A stretch of DNA of 64,000 nucleotides. It comes from Agelaius tricolor. Its lineage: Eukaryota > Chordata > Aves > Passeriformes > Icteridae. The notes beneath the pieces were generated by a model. That model saw nothing but the letters and a program-made list of their open reading frames with translations. It did no database searches and was not told the origin of the DNA. Each line of letters begins with the position of its first letter. The stretch's first letter is position 1. A program made the position numbers and the translations under genes. This document shows, piece by piece, positions 1 to 13,100 of this stretch. The stretch is taken from positions 44,794,501-44,858,500 of the forward strand of contig JALJCS010000009.1 in NCBI GenBank assembly GCA_023055355.1. Direction: 5' to 3'.

Positions 1-3000
1 AAGCAGTGGATACCAGTGTGATGCATGTGTGAGATGTTTCTAATCCTGCTCTCCTACCTCAGTGCAAAGCTCTGAAAATGTGTGAAGCATTTACAATTGT
101 TAATTTTGTACTGGCTTTTTCTCCAGAACTTAGAAAATCTTCAGAGAAGTGTTTGAGAGGAGTTGAAAATATCAGGCATGTGCTGTCAAATAAGGATTTC
201 TGAAGGCAACATTGTCTGATTTGTGCACAGAGTGAGCTAAAGGCTCTCTGAAAAATAGTGTATGATCTTGTAGTTGCCATGTGCAGAACAAATTAAAGTG
301 GTACTTGTTTTCTGACGTTTCTAATTACTTAAATGTTTGACTTTACAATTAATGTCTTTTAGGATAGGTTATTTTGATACATAAATGAGCTTGTTTGAAT
401 CTTGTTAACTGCTCCTTATGATGAAAGAGCAGGGCATAAATTGTGCAGGTGTTGGATATAATTTGAGGTACTTATGAAAAACATCTACCATCTAGGTTCA
501 TGGGTAGATAGCACCATGTCTTTTGATCCGTCTTGGCAAGGATTTGTAAGCAGTGCTCAGCTTTGTTTGTGTTGCTATTGTAAATATATAGCTGATTATA
601 CAAATAGCTGAATGTTTGTTTTAATTGATGGTTTTTGAATAATTGATTAACTGGCAGGTCTCTGCAGCAGGGGGATTACCATATTTATTTTAATTAACTA
701 ATTGCAAAAGCATGACTTCTTTAATGTGCGCTGCAGTTCACGTAAGGTATCTGCTGCAGCAGCCTGGTGAGGAGCTCGTGCTGCTCCTGGAATGACACTA
801 AACAGTTGTGTTTCAACTTTCGGGTTTTTTTATAAACTTCCTTGTTTTCAGGATCTATGCTCTGTATTTATATGAGGTAAATCTCAAAATGAGTCAGATG
901 CTTAAGTTTGTGCTGAAGCTGTAATTGGAAATAATGGTATTGAATTTAGAAATTTAGATTTTTTTTAAAACAAAAAATCTTCTTCACAGCAAGACATAGC
1001 ACTTGACAGATTATTCTGCTGAGGTAGGATTTGGATTGTTTTGATCTTTCTAAATTGCTAGGCAGCACCAGAAGACATGCATGTCTCCCTGAAAGTCTTT
1101 CCATCTCTTTCTATGTGCTTGTGCTAGCATACAGATTTTAACACTGAGGAAAAAAAGATCAGTGTAGGAAAACAGTGTCAGGTTTGTTTGTGTGTTTGCT
1201 ATTGGGAGATTTATTGTAATGGTATAATTAACTAAATAAAAAAACTTTCCCAAGGTGGAAATAAAGTTGAATTTCAAATGCATTTGAGAGGCTGGTAGGG
1301 CTATTTAGGAGTGATTAGCCTTGGAGGTATCGTTTTCATTTTGCATTGCAGAATTATATTTCTGTATTTAAACAAGACTTAGCCAACATACCATTTACCA
1401 AGGCAGATGCACAGAATAAGATTGCTTATATCAGTTCTCCCTGAGGCCTCAATTTAAAAACAGTTTTCTCATATTAAAGTGTAAGAGCCTGATGATAAGA
1501 GCTGTCATGTCTTGGCTGGGTAGCCAGTGTTATGAATACCATAGTCTTAAACAAAAAGCTCTCCTCCTTTGATCTTACAGATACACTGCCATTGTTTCTT
1601 TGTATTCTTTCTTGCATGTAACTCCATCTCCTGTGGGGGTGCTTCACATCATCTGAGCTCTCCTTGGTCATCTGGGGTGATTTCATTTGTTTGCTTTTGA
1701 TTGGGAGAGGTCCTTAACCTGTCTGTTTTTCCATTGATACTTTTTTCTTCCACAGTGTCTTCCCAACTCTTCCTTTTGTGTTTATGTTTTTTTTCTCTTA
1801 TCTACCTGTATTTTCATCCTGCAGCCTCTCTTTATTTCCTTTTCTTCTGCCCAGTGTTCACAACCTGAGTCAGCTTGCCCAGCTCTTCACATTTCTGTTT
1901 TCAACTCTGCATCCAGTCCATACATCCATTCCAGTATGAGCCCCCTCTGAGCTGGAGGGTCAGCACAATCTGCACCAGCTGAGCATTGAAAATCAGTGAA
2001 TAAATGAATGGAGATCCATGTTGTGTTGAGCTCTAGAAGTAAGAGGTTTTGGTGGCAGTTCTGACCAATGTGATACTAGGATATGAAGTCATAAGAAACA
2101 GGGAGTTCCAGGATAGAACTGGAGTAATTATTGGTCTCTTTCAAGAAGGAATTTTGCCTTGATTTCTTTGGAATAGTTGCATTATTTCTGCAATTTTCTG
2201 AAAGCAAGCAATACTATTGACTTTAAAACCACTTTTTTGCTCATGGGCACTTTTAAAAATTGTAGCATTCTCTTATAAAATGGAAGTTTCCATTTCTTAA
2301 AGAGCATTGCGTGATCAATCCATCTGGTGTCTGTCTACCATATTATTACACTGCATGCTTTTGACTTAACAGGGCTAAGTAGCCCAAGTGATTGATGACC
2401 AGTGTCTGTGTAATGCAGGTTAAGTAGTCGTTTTCTTATAAAGCCTGTCTATGGTCTCATAAATCAGTGGACTCCCTATTTTTTTCCCTCCCTAGTCTTC
2501 CTTTCTGACATTCCCCACCCCTCATCTCCTGAAGGAAGATTGTTGCAACTTCCAAGTTACAGTTTTAACAGATTTAAAATAAGGTATTGTCACAGATAAC
2601 AGCATTGTGTAAGAAGGAAGTTCTCTTTGTCAGTCTGTCTTGACTTCTCATCTCCAAATCCACTGCTGGCAGTGAATGGCCTGTCCCATCCTCTGGCTGA
2701 GCAGGTTGTGGGAGTGCTCAGTAACCTGCATCAGCCCAAGGAGCAGCTTTAGGAGCAGCTCTTTGTTCCTCTGGTTCACTTGAACTCAGGTGTGTTTGGG
2801 GCTGGGGGAAGATGAGCAGCTCCAAGCAGCCACACCGGGCACTGCTGCAGCTGAACACGGTTTCTCTGCAAACAGGGGCCTGAGTGGCTTCCCTGAAACA
2901 GAGCTTTGGGGGAGTCTTCTTGTCTGCTTGGTTTGGTTTGTGTAATGGGAGGTTGCAAGTGTGGGAAGTATTTCATTCAGGCCTTTTTCCACCTGTTTGG

Positions 3001-4070
3001 TGAGTATTTTGAAATAGATTCTTCCTGGAAAGATGGAAAAATCCAATAAGTGTGTTTAGATCGTTTTCATGGATTACCACTGTTATGTTGGCTGACTTCA
3101 CAGTGTGTTTTTTAAATTTCAGTTGCTCTTGTTATTATGTTGTTTGGAGATGAAAAGAAAAAGGCTGTTTAGGGGGAACGATTTTTAAGCAGTTCTCTAT
3201 GTTTTCATTCTCCAGCTAAATGTCAAGTTGAAGAATTTTTCTTGAAAACTCAGTTTCTCAGAGATTAACATTTTACATTGAGACCTGTCATTTAATTATA
3301 GAAAATTAATAGTCCTGAATGGTTTAAATACATAAAAGTAGGGTTCCTCAATAATGCAGTGTTTTGGATTATTCCTTTTAACCTTTCATTATAGTCATAT
3401 CTATTAAGCTTATTGTAATTTGTTTCAGAACAAATGAAATATATTTACTAATTGAGTTAGCTACTTTCTGAAATTTGAACTGAGCAACCAGAGTGCAAAC
3501 AAGGAATCTGTAATATTTTGCTTCCTTGTTGTTGATTCAAATGGTAATTGCAGACTGTTGTTACAAAAACAAAAATAGCTCCCAGCTAATATGCTTGATT
3601 TGTAGCAGAGTTTCATCCTCAAAAAGTAAGTTTGAGAGATCTTTGTGCTGATAAGTTTAATGTATTTGAAAACTCTTGAATTTGTGGGAGAAGGAAGATT
3701 GATTTGTTTGTTTGTGTTTTGTTTTTAAAGCAGAACAGTTCTGGATATACTTTGCTGGGTTGTTTAGTAAATAACTTCGGTTTTTATGAATGAAAGTGAA
3801 GGATATTTTAAAGGATATTCAGTAGCAGGACTTCTGCTGTGTTTGACATCTTTTTTCTCTAAAGGTTAGAGTATAGCTGGCTGATAGGAAATCTTATATT
3901 GGGAATTATTGCTGATTTACATGTCTAACACACAGCTCTTTCTTTTCTTCCTTTTTTTTCCCTTTTTCTTTTTACTTTTTTTCTTTTTTTGTCTTCTCTC
4001 TTTTTTTTTCTTTTTTTTTTCCTGTTTTTTTTTGTCTTCTTTTTTTTTTTCCCCTTCCCGTTTCCTTAAG
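1..4070 (+). other. POU2F1: POU2F1 intron (3' part only)
   Basis: AT-rich sequence before the first recognisable exon. The exon upstream of 4071 in mammals ends in a Gln/Ala-rich stretch, and nothing like it is readable here, so the whole segment is taken as intron. It ends in an unusually long pyrimidine tract and the acceptor at 4069-4070. Confidence 0.75.
3934..4066 (+). repeat. Long polypyrimidine (T/C) tract before a POU2F1 acceptor
   Basis: About 130 bases that are almost only T and C, with a few single A or G interruptions, running up to the acceptor at 4069-4070. It serves as the polypyrimidine tract of this acceptor but is several times longer than usual. Confidence 0.85.
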
Positions 4071-4197
4071 GATTTGCAGCACTTGCAGCAGCTTCAGCAG
4101 CAGAATCTCAACCTGCAACAGTTTGTGTTGGTGCATCCAACAACCAACTTGCAGCCAGCACAGTTCATCATCTCACAAACGCCGCAGGGGCAGCAGG
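4071..4197 (+). CDS. POU2F1: POU2F1 exon: end of Gln-rich N-terminal region
   Basis: The exon encodes a Gln/Leu-rich stretch starting [17 protein letters not shown] and continuing through [16 protein letters not shown] to QGQQ. This matches the glutamine-rich activation region of Oct-1. The acceptor is ttaag at 4066-4070 and the donor is gtaagt at 4198. The exon is 127 bases: 42 codons plus one base, whose codon is finished by the first two bases of the exon at 11221. One His replaces a Gln of the human protein near the start. Confidence 0.96.
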
Positions 4198-7100
4198 GTA
4201 AGTGCTCCTTGCCACAAAAGCAAATCATACACAGCATTTTTTAGGGGAAAAAGTGAAACTCAGGTGGTTCATACCAGTGCCCAGCCTGCTCCCAGCCAGC
4301 TTTTCCCCCCTAGGTTTATATCCTGAGTATGAGACTGGGTGGTGTGGAATATCCCTTTGGCCAGTTTGGGTCAGCTGTCATGGCTCTGTCCCCTCCCAGC
4401 CTGCTTGCTGGTGAGATGTGTGAGAAGCTGAAAATTCCTCCTTGACTCTAAATACTGCTTGGCAATAACTAAAATATCAGTGTGGATTCAACATTGTTTT
4501 CATCCAAAATCCAAATCACAGCACTGTACCAGCTATTAAGAAGAAAATTAACTCTATCTCAGTCAAAGGCAGGACAGACTGGGAAAAGATTACAAAATCA
4601 AAAGTCCTTGTGGGAGTCTGGAAAAGTACTTAAGCCTAAAGAGCATACAATGAATTTTGTCATAAACTGAACTAATAATTAACACCTTGGGAAAAGAGCT
4701 AGAATGCTGGGTTTGTGTAACAGCTCTTACAATAATATTTTGGCAATGCCCTGGGTATGACTTACATGCCAAAGACAGACGAGGCAGTGGTAGGTGGTGC
4801 TGTGTCAGAGCAGGCAAGTTGTTGCACAGTAGCTTTGTTCTGAGGACTGATGTGTTCAGGCTGCAATGCATCACGGTGCTGATTGCACCCCATTTGTTGA
4901 TGCCCACGGAAAAGTGCATTTAGCCATGGCTTCTTATGCTGATGTACTCCAATGGCCTTTTTTCCCCCCTTTCTCTTCTACATGAACTCTACTCAGTTGT
5001 TCAGGTCTGGTAATCCAAAGATTCTTGCTCAGAAGGCAAATCCTGTTATGCTTGAAGAGTCCCGCAGATTCTGGCTGTCCTATAAAGCAGCTCTTTGCAC
5101 CTCATTTTTTTCCTGTTCCTTTCAATTTTTTCATGCATCATTCCTTCTTACATACTATGACTTGGATAGAACTGGCTTTCCATTACACTGAAGGGCTCTT
5201 ACTATCTGAATGCTCTCACATTTGAATAAAGGGTTAGTCAAAATTACCTTCCTTTTAATAGGACTTGATTTAGGAGAGATTTTATACCAGCACTGGAAGA
5301 AAATGGCTGAAAGGCTATTCATGAGAGCATTTAGTGATGTACTGCTTTCTTAAAATGAAGCAGAACTTGTAAACTTAACATACTCTACTGGAAGAAATCA
5401 AACCACTAAAATTTAGTTCAAGAATTCTTCAAAATAGGTGCTTGGAGTTTTTTTTTAAATAAATTCTTTTAAGAAAACAGCAAGCACAAAAACATTGTTT
5501 TGAAAAACTCATTGGTATTGTTGTCTGCCTACATTTTTCAGCTAAATTCTGCTGGTTTTATAAAATACCTTTGAAGATGCTTTACAGAGAGGAAAACTAA
5601 GAGAAGCACATTGTATTAGTTCCCCAAAATGAGTTGTTTGAATTATAGAAGGGAAGGCTTTCTTGTTTGCTTAAAATCTTCTGAAGTAGAATAAGTACTA
5701 GATGAGATTTTCATAGTACCTTTTCCAGAGGCCATCTCTGAAAAATCATTTCTTCACTACAATTTAAGAGCTGCATATTGCTGTCATCAGTGACGCAGTG
5801 TAGGTAGAGACATCATGTTTTACTGGTAATGTGCAGCCTGGACAACTGAATAGCTCAAAAAGGTAGGAAGATTTATATGCTGAATTCTGACCATAGGCCA
5901 TTAGTGTGTGACAACCTTCCAAACTGAAATGCTTGAATAGATCTCATTTTCTTTATGAGCACTCAATGATAAAGCAACATGTATGTCATAATACCCCTTA
6001 TATCACTTTTTGATATGTTTTTTTTGCAGTGTTTCATGGTTATTGTTAGATCTCAAACAGTACATTATTATTTATGAGAAAGATTGAGAAAGTGTGTATT
6101 TTTATTTTGTTATTTCCTGTTGCATCTGACTTTTCCATGTTGTTTGTGTCCTATTGCTCCATTAGTCAGCTTCATAAAATAATAAATATTCTAAAGAAAC
6201 TAGCATAGGATTTTCTTCAAAACCATTGGCATTCTTTTTTTTTTTTTTTTGATGCTTCATTGGTATGACATGGAGCTTTATATATGTACACATTTAGTAA
6301 TGAACATAAAAATTCAGATTTGCGTATAGATTATGTATTCTGGAAGAAATTTCTTGCTTTACAGACTATGCTACATATTTTGTGTATGTCATGTAGTCAT
6401 GTTAATGAGAAACACTGTTTTTAAAGGAGAAGAGTTTTGAGGGAAATAAGTGAAGAATTGTGTATCTAAACAAGGTTGTAGAAGATGTAAACATTTGGTG
6501 AAGAAAAATGTTTTATTGAAGAGGCAAAGGGTACAGAGAAATTCAGTTATCAGCAATTGTATTTAGATTGTTGAAGGGGTTGAACATCGTGAGCCGAGAT
6601 CCAAGTACCTGCCCCAAGAGTTGATTGCTGTCATGGTAAAAAAAAAAAAATTAAAATAAAAATTAAATTAAAAATTAAAATTAAAATAAAATTAAAAATT
6701 AAAATTGTTTTCCTATATCTAGTTGGAGTTTTCCATGTTCTGATAGCCATCGAATCTCATTACAGTGTACCCTCGACCATAGTCCATTTCTATCTTTTGA
6801 AAAAATTTAGGAAATTCAATACCTAAAATATTCATCAATAATCAGGATGTTATTCTACTATCTTTCTTCAACACACACATTATAGCTCCCAGCAGCAGAT
6901 AGGAAATTTTCCCCATAAATCCACTGCCATATGTCTAATGTAGTCACCTTCCTTTTCCACACGATTTCTGGCTATTTAGGGGCTTATACGAAACAAATTT
7001 TAAAGTTCCCATTTTTCATGGCTGGTAATTGATAAACATCATAACTGAAAGAATTGTTTCAAGCCTCAGCAGATATGGAGAAGATTGAATGGAAATAGAA

Positions 7101-10100
7101 ATTTGGAACATTTTCTTATTCAGAGCAACTGTTGTTCATATTATTGTTAAAGTCACCAGCAGGAATGTAGTGCCTTGTAATACCTTTATATCTCTTGTAT
7201 CTGCTCTTGTAACTAATAGAGCTGTCTCTAAAATAATCAATTTAACATCCCTTACTACAATTAGAGCTGCTTCTTAAAAATATTACCCTCATCAGGTGAC
7301 TGTTCACCTTTTTACTTGTGAGATATTGCTAATACAAACCGTATCAGTAAAAATCTGAATGGAAGGGGAAATGGTGCTGTGTTTAATATAAATTAATCTT
7401 GCAAACAGGAGTTGTTGAGATCTAAGCAAAGACTGTGTCACAGTGAGATTTAGAAGTAGTACTAAGGAAATATCCAGAAATGAAAATGTGGAAGACAAGC
7501 TACTAATTAACTATAAACATTGAAACTGGATCTACCTAGTCTCAAGTTATTACTATTTATTATTAAAGACTGCCATTATGATTTTTTTTTTATCGTAAAG
7601 TTGCCTGGGCCAAATCCTATCCTGTTTTCTTCTTTCATATGTGTTATACAGACTTTGAGACCTCACTCATGTGGAAGTCCTTGTAATGGCTTTGTCTTGC
7701 AAGCTAACTTCCAGTGAGAGGATGAACAGCTTTGGCAGAGATAAAGCAGTCAAGTTCTTACATGAAAAAATTCACTCTTTTGGGAGATCAGTTTGGGATG
7801 AATTATGCATTATGCTTCTGGGCCAACTTTTAAAAAATTATGCTGAAAAAGTCTGTGCTTGAATGTTTGTTTTATCTTTTGTTTAATTTTAGATAGAACT
7901 GAACGCCAGATCAGTCCTAAGGGACTCTTGGCTGGCAGGAAGAGTTTTTTGGCTTGGACCATTATTCATGCTGCTCTTAGACATTACAGGAAAAATCCTG
8001 AATGACAATAGATCCATTTACTATAACTATTAAAAAAGAAAAGACTCTAAACTATTATACTTCTGCATAGATCCTTATCTGCATCCATGCAGTCATTCTT
8101 TTAGAGTGCCACACAGGTGATTTGTGTGCCATATTTAATGCAATAATACCACTAGACTCTTAAAACCCAGGACAGAGTGTTAGGAATATGACCTATGTAA
8201 AGTATACAATAGCAGCTTTTATAGGTTCAAAAAAATCGTGTGGGTTGGAAGGGACCTCTAGAGACCAGGTAGAGTTGTTCAAAGCAGGTCCAATTACAGC
8301 AGCTATTCAGCACCTCAGCCAGTTGAATTGAACATGTCCCAGAAAGGAGTTTCTGCAACATTCTCAAGTACCTGCCCCGAGAGTTGACTGCTGTCATGGT
8401 AAAAAAAATTAAAATTGTTTTCCTCTATCTAGTTGGAGTTTTCCATGTTCTGATAGCCATCGAATCTCATGACAGTGTACCCTCGAGCATAGTCCATTTC
8501 TATCTTTGAAGAAAGCAGTAGGATCTCACCTTCTCATCAGGCTAAAAAAACCAGCTCACTTACCTGTTCCATCCTGTTACACACCTGTTCATCCAGCTAG
8601 TCTAGACCCTGGCTTCTGGCCTGTTGGCCACTTCCCCATCTTTGGTATTGTCCACAGACCTGCTGAGAATATGTTTTGTCCCATCAGTCTTCTTGATAAT
8701 AAAGATGTTAAGCAGTATTGGTGGCAATATGAGTCTTTAAGGAAACAGCAGTGTTTGAAATGCCAGGATCTCAGCAGGTGCCTAAAAGATGTGTGTTTCC
8801 TTAGAAAAGGCAGTGCTATGTGCTCTGTAAGTTCAGTCACTGAAGTTATTTTGGACCTCAGTGATTTCTTCTCAGAAAAGTAATGAAGGAGAAGCTCAGA
8901 CTGGTTCAAGTCATGTCTTAAAAGAGCACAATTGCAGCTGCCCACCCATGAGAGCCAAGGAGTGCCCAAAGTGTGTGCCTGAAAAGGCTGTGATCAGGGG
9001 GAGAGACACATTTCCAAAATATTCCAGCTGCTTTCCCCATCCCCTTCAGTCTGCCACAGGTTGAATTGACTTGTTCTATCTCCAGTTTCTGCCTGTGACA
9101 CCTTGTGTCAGCACCTCTTACATAGGATAAAATTATGTAAAAACAGAGTAGATTAAACGTGTTCAGACTATTTTATACTGGTTATTCCATTATAGTTACT
9201 TCAGACCACCTGAGTGAGAATAAAATTAGGAAGAGTGTAGTCATCCTGTGCTCTTTAGCAAAATTGTTAATGCCAGAAAAACATCCTCTAGGATTTCTCT
9301 GGGGACAGAAAGTCACAAAAGGCCAGTCCTAATTACTCTGATTGCAGTCATAAGACAAGTCAGTAACTTGTAATCGATGGTGTTACCAGTGGACTAGAAC
9401 TCCAACGTCATCACTGTTGGCTGCCTAGTTTTCATTTGTTTGTTTACAGCCCCTCTGTAGTGACAGTGTGATGGGTTTGCCCCTTTCTCTTTCAAGCTGT
9501 CAGTTTAAAATTCACTATCATTTAATTAAGGTAAAAAACTCTGCACTTAGAGGTGACTGTTTACTAATTAATATTTAGATTTGGGCAGCTAAAATCATCT
9601 TTCAAGTGAACAAATATTTGCATTGTAAAAAGCAGTGTGTGGCTGTAGTAGGTGGCTGTCTTGGAAGTTCCTTGAGCAGCTCTGTTCCCTCACTGTGGTT
9701 TTTCAACAGCACAGCTGGAACACGTTGATTATGTGCTGCAGAGCAAACTTACATTGTTGTGTGTGGTGTGCTGTAATGTTACATAAGCAGCTGGCTGTAT
9801 TCTGTAGGTCCTGAGCATCTTGATAGCAACAAGATTGTTTAAAATACATATTCCGCTCTTTGTTAAACAAAAATCAAGTATTGCTGTCAGATGATAATTC
9901 TTCTATGCTCGTGTATCCCTTACTGAGGATACATTTTCTCCTTCTTAACCATAGTAATCCCTCTTTCCATGTCTCTTATGGCCTTAACCTTGCATAAAAC
10001 ATCCAGTTCTTCACTTGGTATTTATCAAGTCCTAAATTCTGTTTCCCCTGCCTTTATTCTGCTAAGAGGTAGATCAGGCAGCTGATGATGTTGAATTTAA

Positions 10101-13100
10101 GTGCTACATAGTTGATGGTGGCATAGCAGTCCATCCATCTGTTGTTCCCCCTGGGTTTTAGGGAATAGGTATATTGAAGTTTAATTAGTTGGGTTCTTAA
10201 TTATTATAGTGGAAATTGATAGTTGTAGCCAGGTGGTACGTAAAAAATAACAGTTAGCATTTTTCACAGTAAAATTGAGTGATTTGACTAACTGTAGGTA
10301 TATTTCTATCAAGATTCTGTCCCTTAAAATAGATACATTTTTGCATTAGAAATGAAAAGAAATTGATAATTTCTAGTTAAAGTATATAGAGATGCAGGCA
10401 TGTATCTTAGTTTCCTCAGAGATTTAATAAACTGTACAATTAGTGGACTGTAAGGGAATTTATTTGTAGATTGACAGCATATTATACATACTGGTTCTAT
10501 CAGTTGCATCTGTTCTTTGATGTTGGCACTTTTTCATAGTAGCAGGGTTTTCCTATATTCATTGTAGTGTTTATTCTATTTGTTAACATTGAGCAGTGTT
10601 CAGTTATCTTACCTAAACTTTAATTCCATTTACTTTTCCAAAAGATTCCTACTTTTTTTGACCCAGAAGGGAGTTATCTAGGCTTGTTGTGTCTTCTGGT
10701 GTGGTCTGCTTAAGTCTGCCAGAAAGCTTCCTTCTTGTTAGGCAGCTGGGATGGGGTGGTTTGGAGAGGAAGGAGGATGATCAAGAAGCCAAATTTGTGA
10801 TTTTAATTAGTATTCCGTTGGTGAATTTGATCTCTTTAGTGTTCAGTATTTTATATGGCTCCACAATTCGTGGTCAACTCTTGGTTACCAGAAGAGGTGT
10901 ATCCAAACTCTGCATGCTGAAAGGAGCAGTAAATGATTCCTGCACACAGAACTGGAATGACCTAGATCATTACCAACTCTTTCTGCAGAGGAGACTTACA
11001 CACACTTCTCCCTTGTTCCCTTCCATCACCACTTACACTTCAGGGAAATGCAAGGGGATTTTGGACTGAAAACTCCAAAAGTCTGAACATATCTATGCAT
11101 TGATGAAACAGAAGCTCACATCTCAATTTTTTTTAAACTTTCCATCATTTGGCAAGAGCCTTGTTTTACCTCATTTCATGTTTTAGTGTTTTTGAATGAC
11201 AAACCATTTTCTCTCAGCAGGTCTCCTGCAAGCGCAGAATCTCTTAACGCAACTACCTCAGCAAAGCCAAGCCAACCTCCTGCAGTCTCAGCCAAGCATC
11301 ACCCTTGCCTCGCAGGTCAGGCTTTTCCCTACATTTCTTGACTTGCTTTGAGGGGATTTAAACTATGGCAAGTGAATGGACCCTTTGTATTAGTTACCTG
11401 AATAGATGTTGTAGCTCTAACCGTGCATTTGTCTTTCTAGCTATAACAGTGCATTTGTAGCTCCCACCTCAATGTGCCTCTTTCAGGCTTTAACATTCTA
11501 AAGTGGATTTTTAGCTGGAAATTTTCATGATTGGTACCTTGAGTTAATGGCACTAGAGCATCGTTTGATTTCCTGTAAGGTTTTCTTGAAAATTCAGAGG
11601 AGCAAGGTGTGAGCTCCCTCAAAAGCTCCAAAAGGGGTTCACTGACAAGCCTCTTTCTGAAGATTGCAGTGGTAATCTATCTTTAATTTAGTGTGGTTAT
11701 TTTGCAATCACTGCTAAGTCATTGCCAGTCTTATCAGTTAGCATCTGTGAAACTGAAGAGATTGTTAGAAATGAAATATTCAAATATTCTGACAGATGTA
11801 TATTAAAATATTAGAGCTCTGTGATTAAGTTTTCAGACTATAAGAAAAGCAATTTTAAGGTTGCATGTGCCTGCAAATTTAGTTGTGCTTGACTCTGGTT
11901 TTTACTGTGTAGTTTAGTTTCATGGCTGCATGCTGTTTCTCAAATACCATGTAATATCACACAGTATCTTCCTGCCACCTCGGTTACATACAAGAATTTT
12001 CTAGTCTGCAATAAGGTGCCTGAGTCTATCAGAGTCTTAGAAAACTACATTTTCTATTATACCACCTCTAGTAGTTTTCATGCACCATGTGGAAAATGGA
12101 ATTTGTCTCACCTCTAGCTCATACCTCAGCTTGCAGGATGATTCCACACTAAAGATTATTCTTTGATTTAAAAAAAATTAAAACCACTAAGAAAGAATAA
12201 ATTATGTAAAGTGGGTGAAATCAGTGAAGACATATTGCAGTAATTACCCACTATGATTAATATAAATAAAAAATATTAAAAACCTTTAAGTGTGACACGT
12301 GTATCTGCAATTCTAGAAAGATCATATATGATTACATTATTTCTCAAGTAATAGAATTATAGATCTTGACCTCCCTCTACCATCTGCTGTGCACTGCAAA
12401 ACACTGCACTAACCCAGAAGGAAAACAGCATAAGCAGTTATGTAAAGACTGAGCTATATGTAGGCCATTTCTTTTAGAAGAGCCTTTTCTAAACCTTTGC
12501 ATAGACTTTGCATAATACTCTAGTGCTGCCTGGACTTGAGGCTGTTCTTGTTTGCCCTGAAGGAGTCCAGAGTTTCAGAACTGGGTGTAGGACACAGAGG
12601 CATGAAGTCACCTTTACTGAAGAGCCCCAGCAAAACTGACTAGAATTTAACTGGAGTAGATTATTTGTCTCTGCATTTCACCTGATCATGGCATGTAAGG
12701 AGGTAGAGCTATGCTCTCAAAACATGTTTCCAGTGTTCTTGTGGCACATAAAGCCTGAACTGTGCAATACCAGATCTAAATATATTTTGTTCACCTGTGA
12801 ACATTTTCCAAGATGATAATTTTTTTCAGATATTTATTGTAGTTGCATCGCAAAATGCTTTAGTATGCTAATGTTCAGGAAGAGTGAACCTTCCACAGAT
12901 TTCCTAGAAAATTACCCTTTATATAGAAGAAAAGTGTGACCTAAAATGAATGATTTTCTGCAGATTGCCTTTGCTTAATTTCTTGTGTCAGCGGTATGTT
13001 CATTTTATTGTTGCAACTGTCAACAGAAGGGTTAGAGGTAAATCTAGTCTTATCTTGCTGAACAGTTGAGTCAGTCACAAGAGATGGCATTGGAGGAAAC

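Larger units (their letters stand above)
4198..11220 (+). other. POU2F1: POU2F1 intron, 7.0 kb, with nested repeats
   Basis: No exon is recognised here. It contains two copies of an unidentified repeat (6602-6799 and 8365-8508), CR1-type LINE fragments around 8222-8740, an AT-rich simple repeat inside the first copy, and a perfect octamer motif at 9616-9623. Open frames here are short and unlike any family I know. Confidence 0.85.

Noticed and set aside
3909..4244. A 111-residue open frame with a Phe/Leu-rich start
   Set aside because: It is the pyrimidine tract of the intron read through into the POU2F1 exon and past its donor. Only 4071-4197 is coding.
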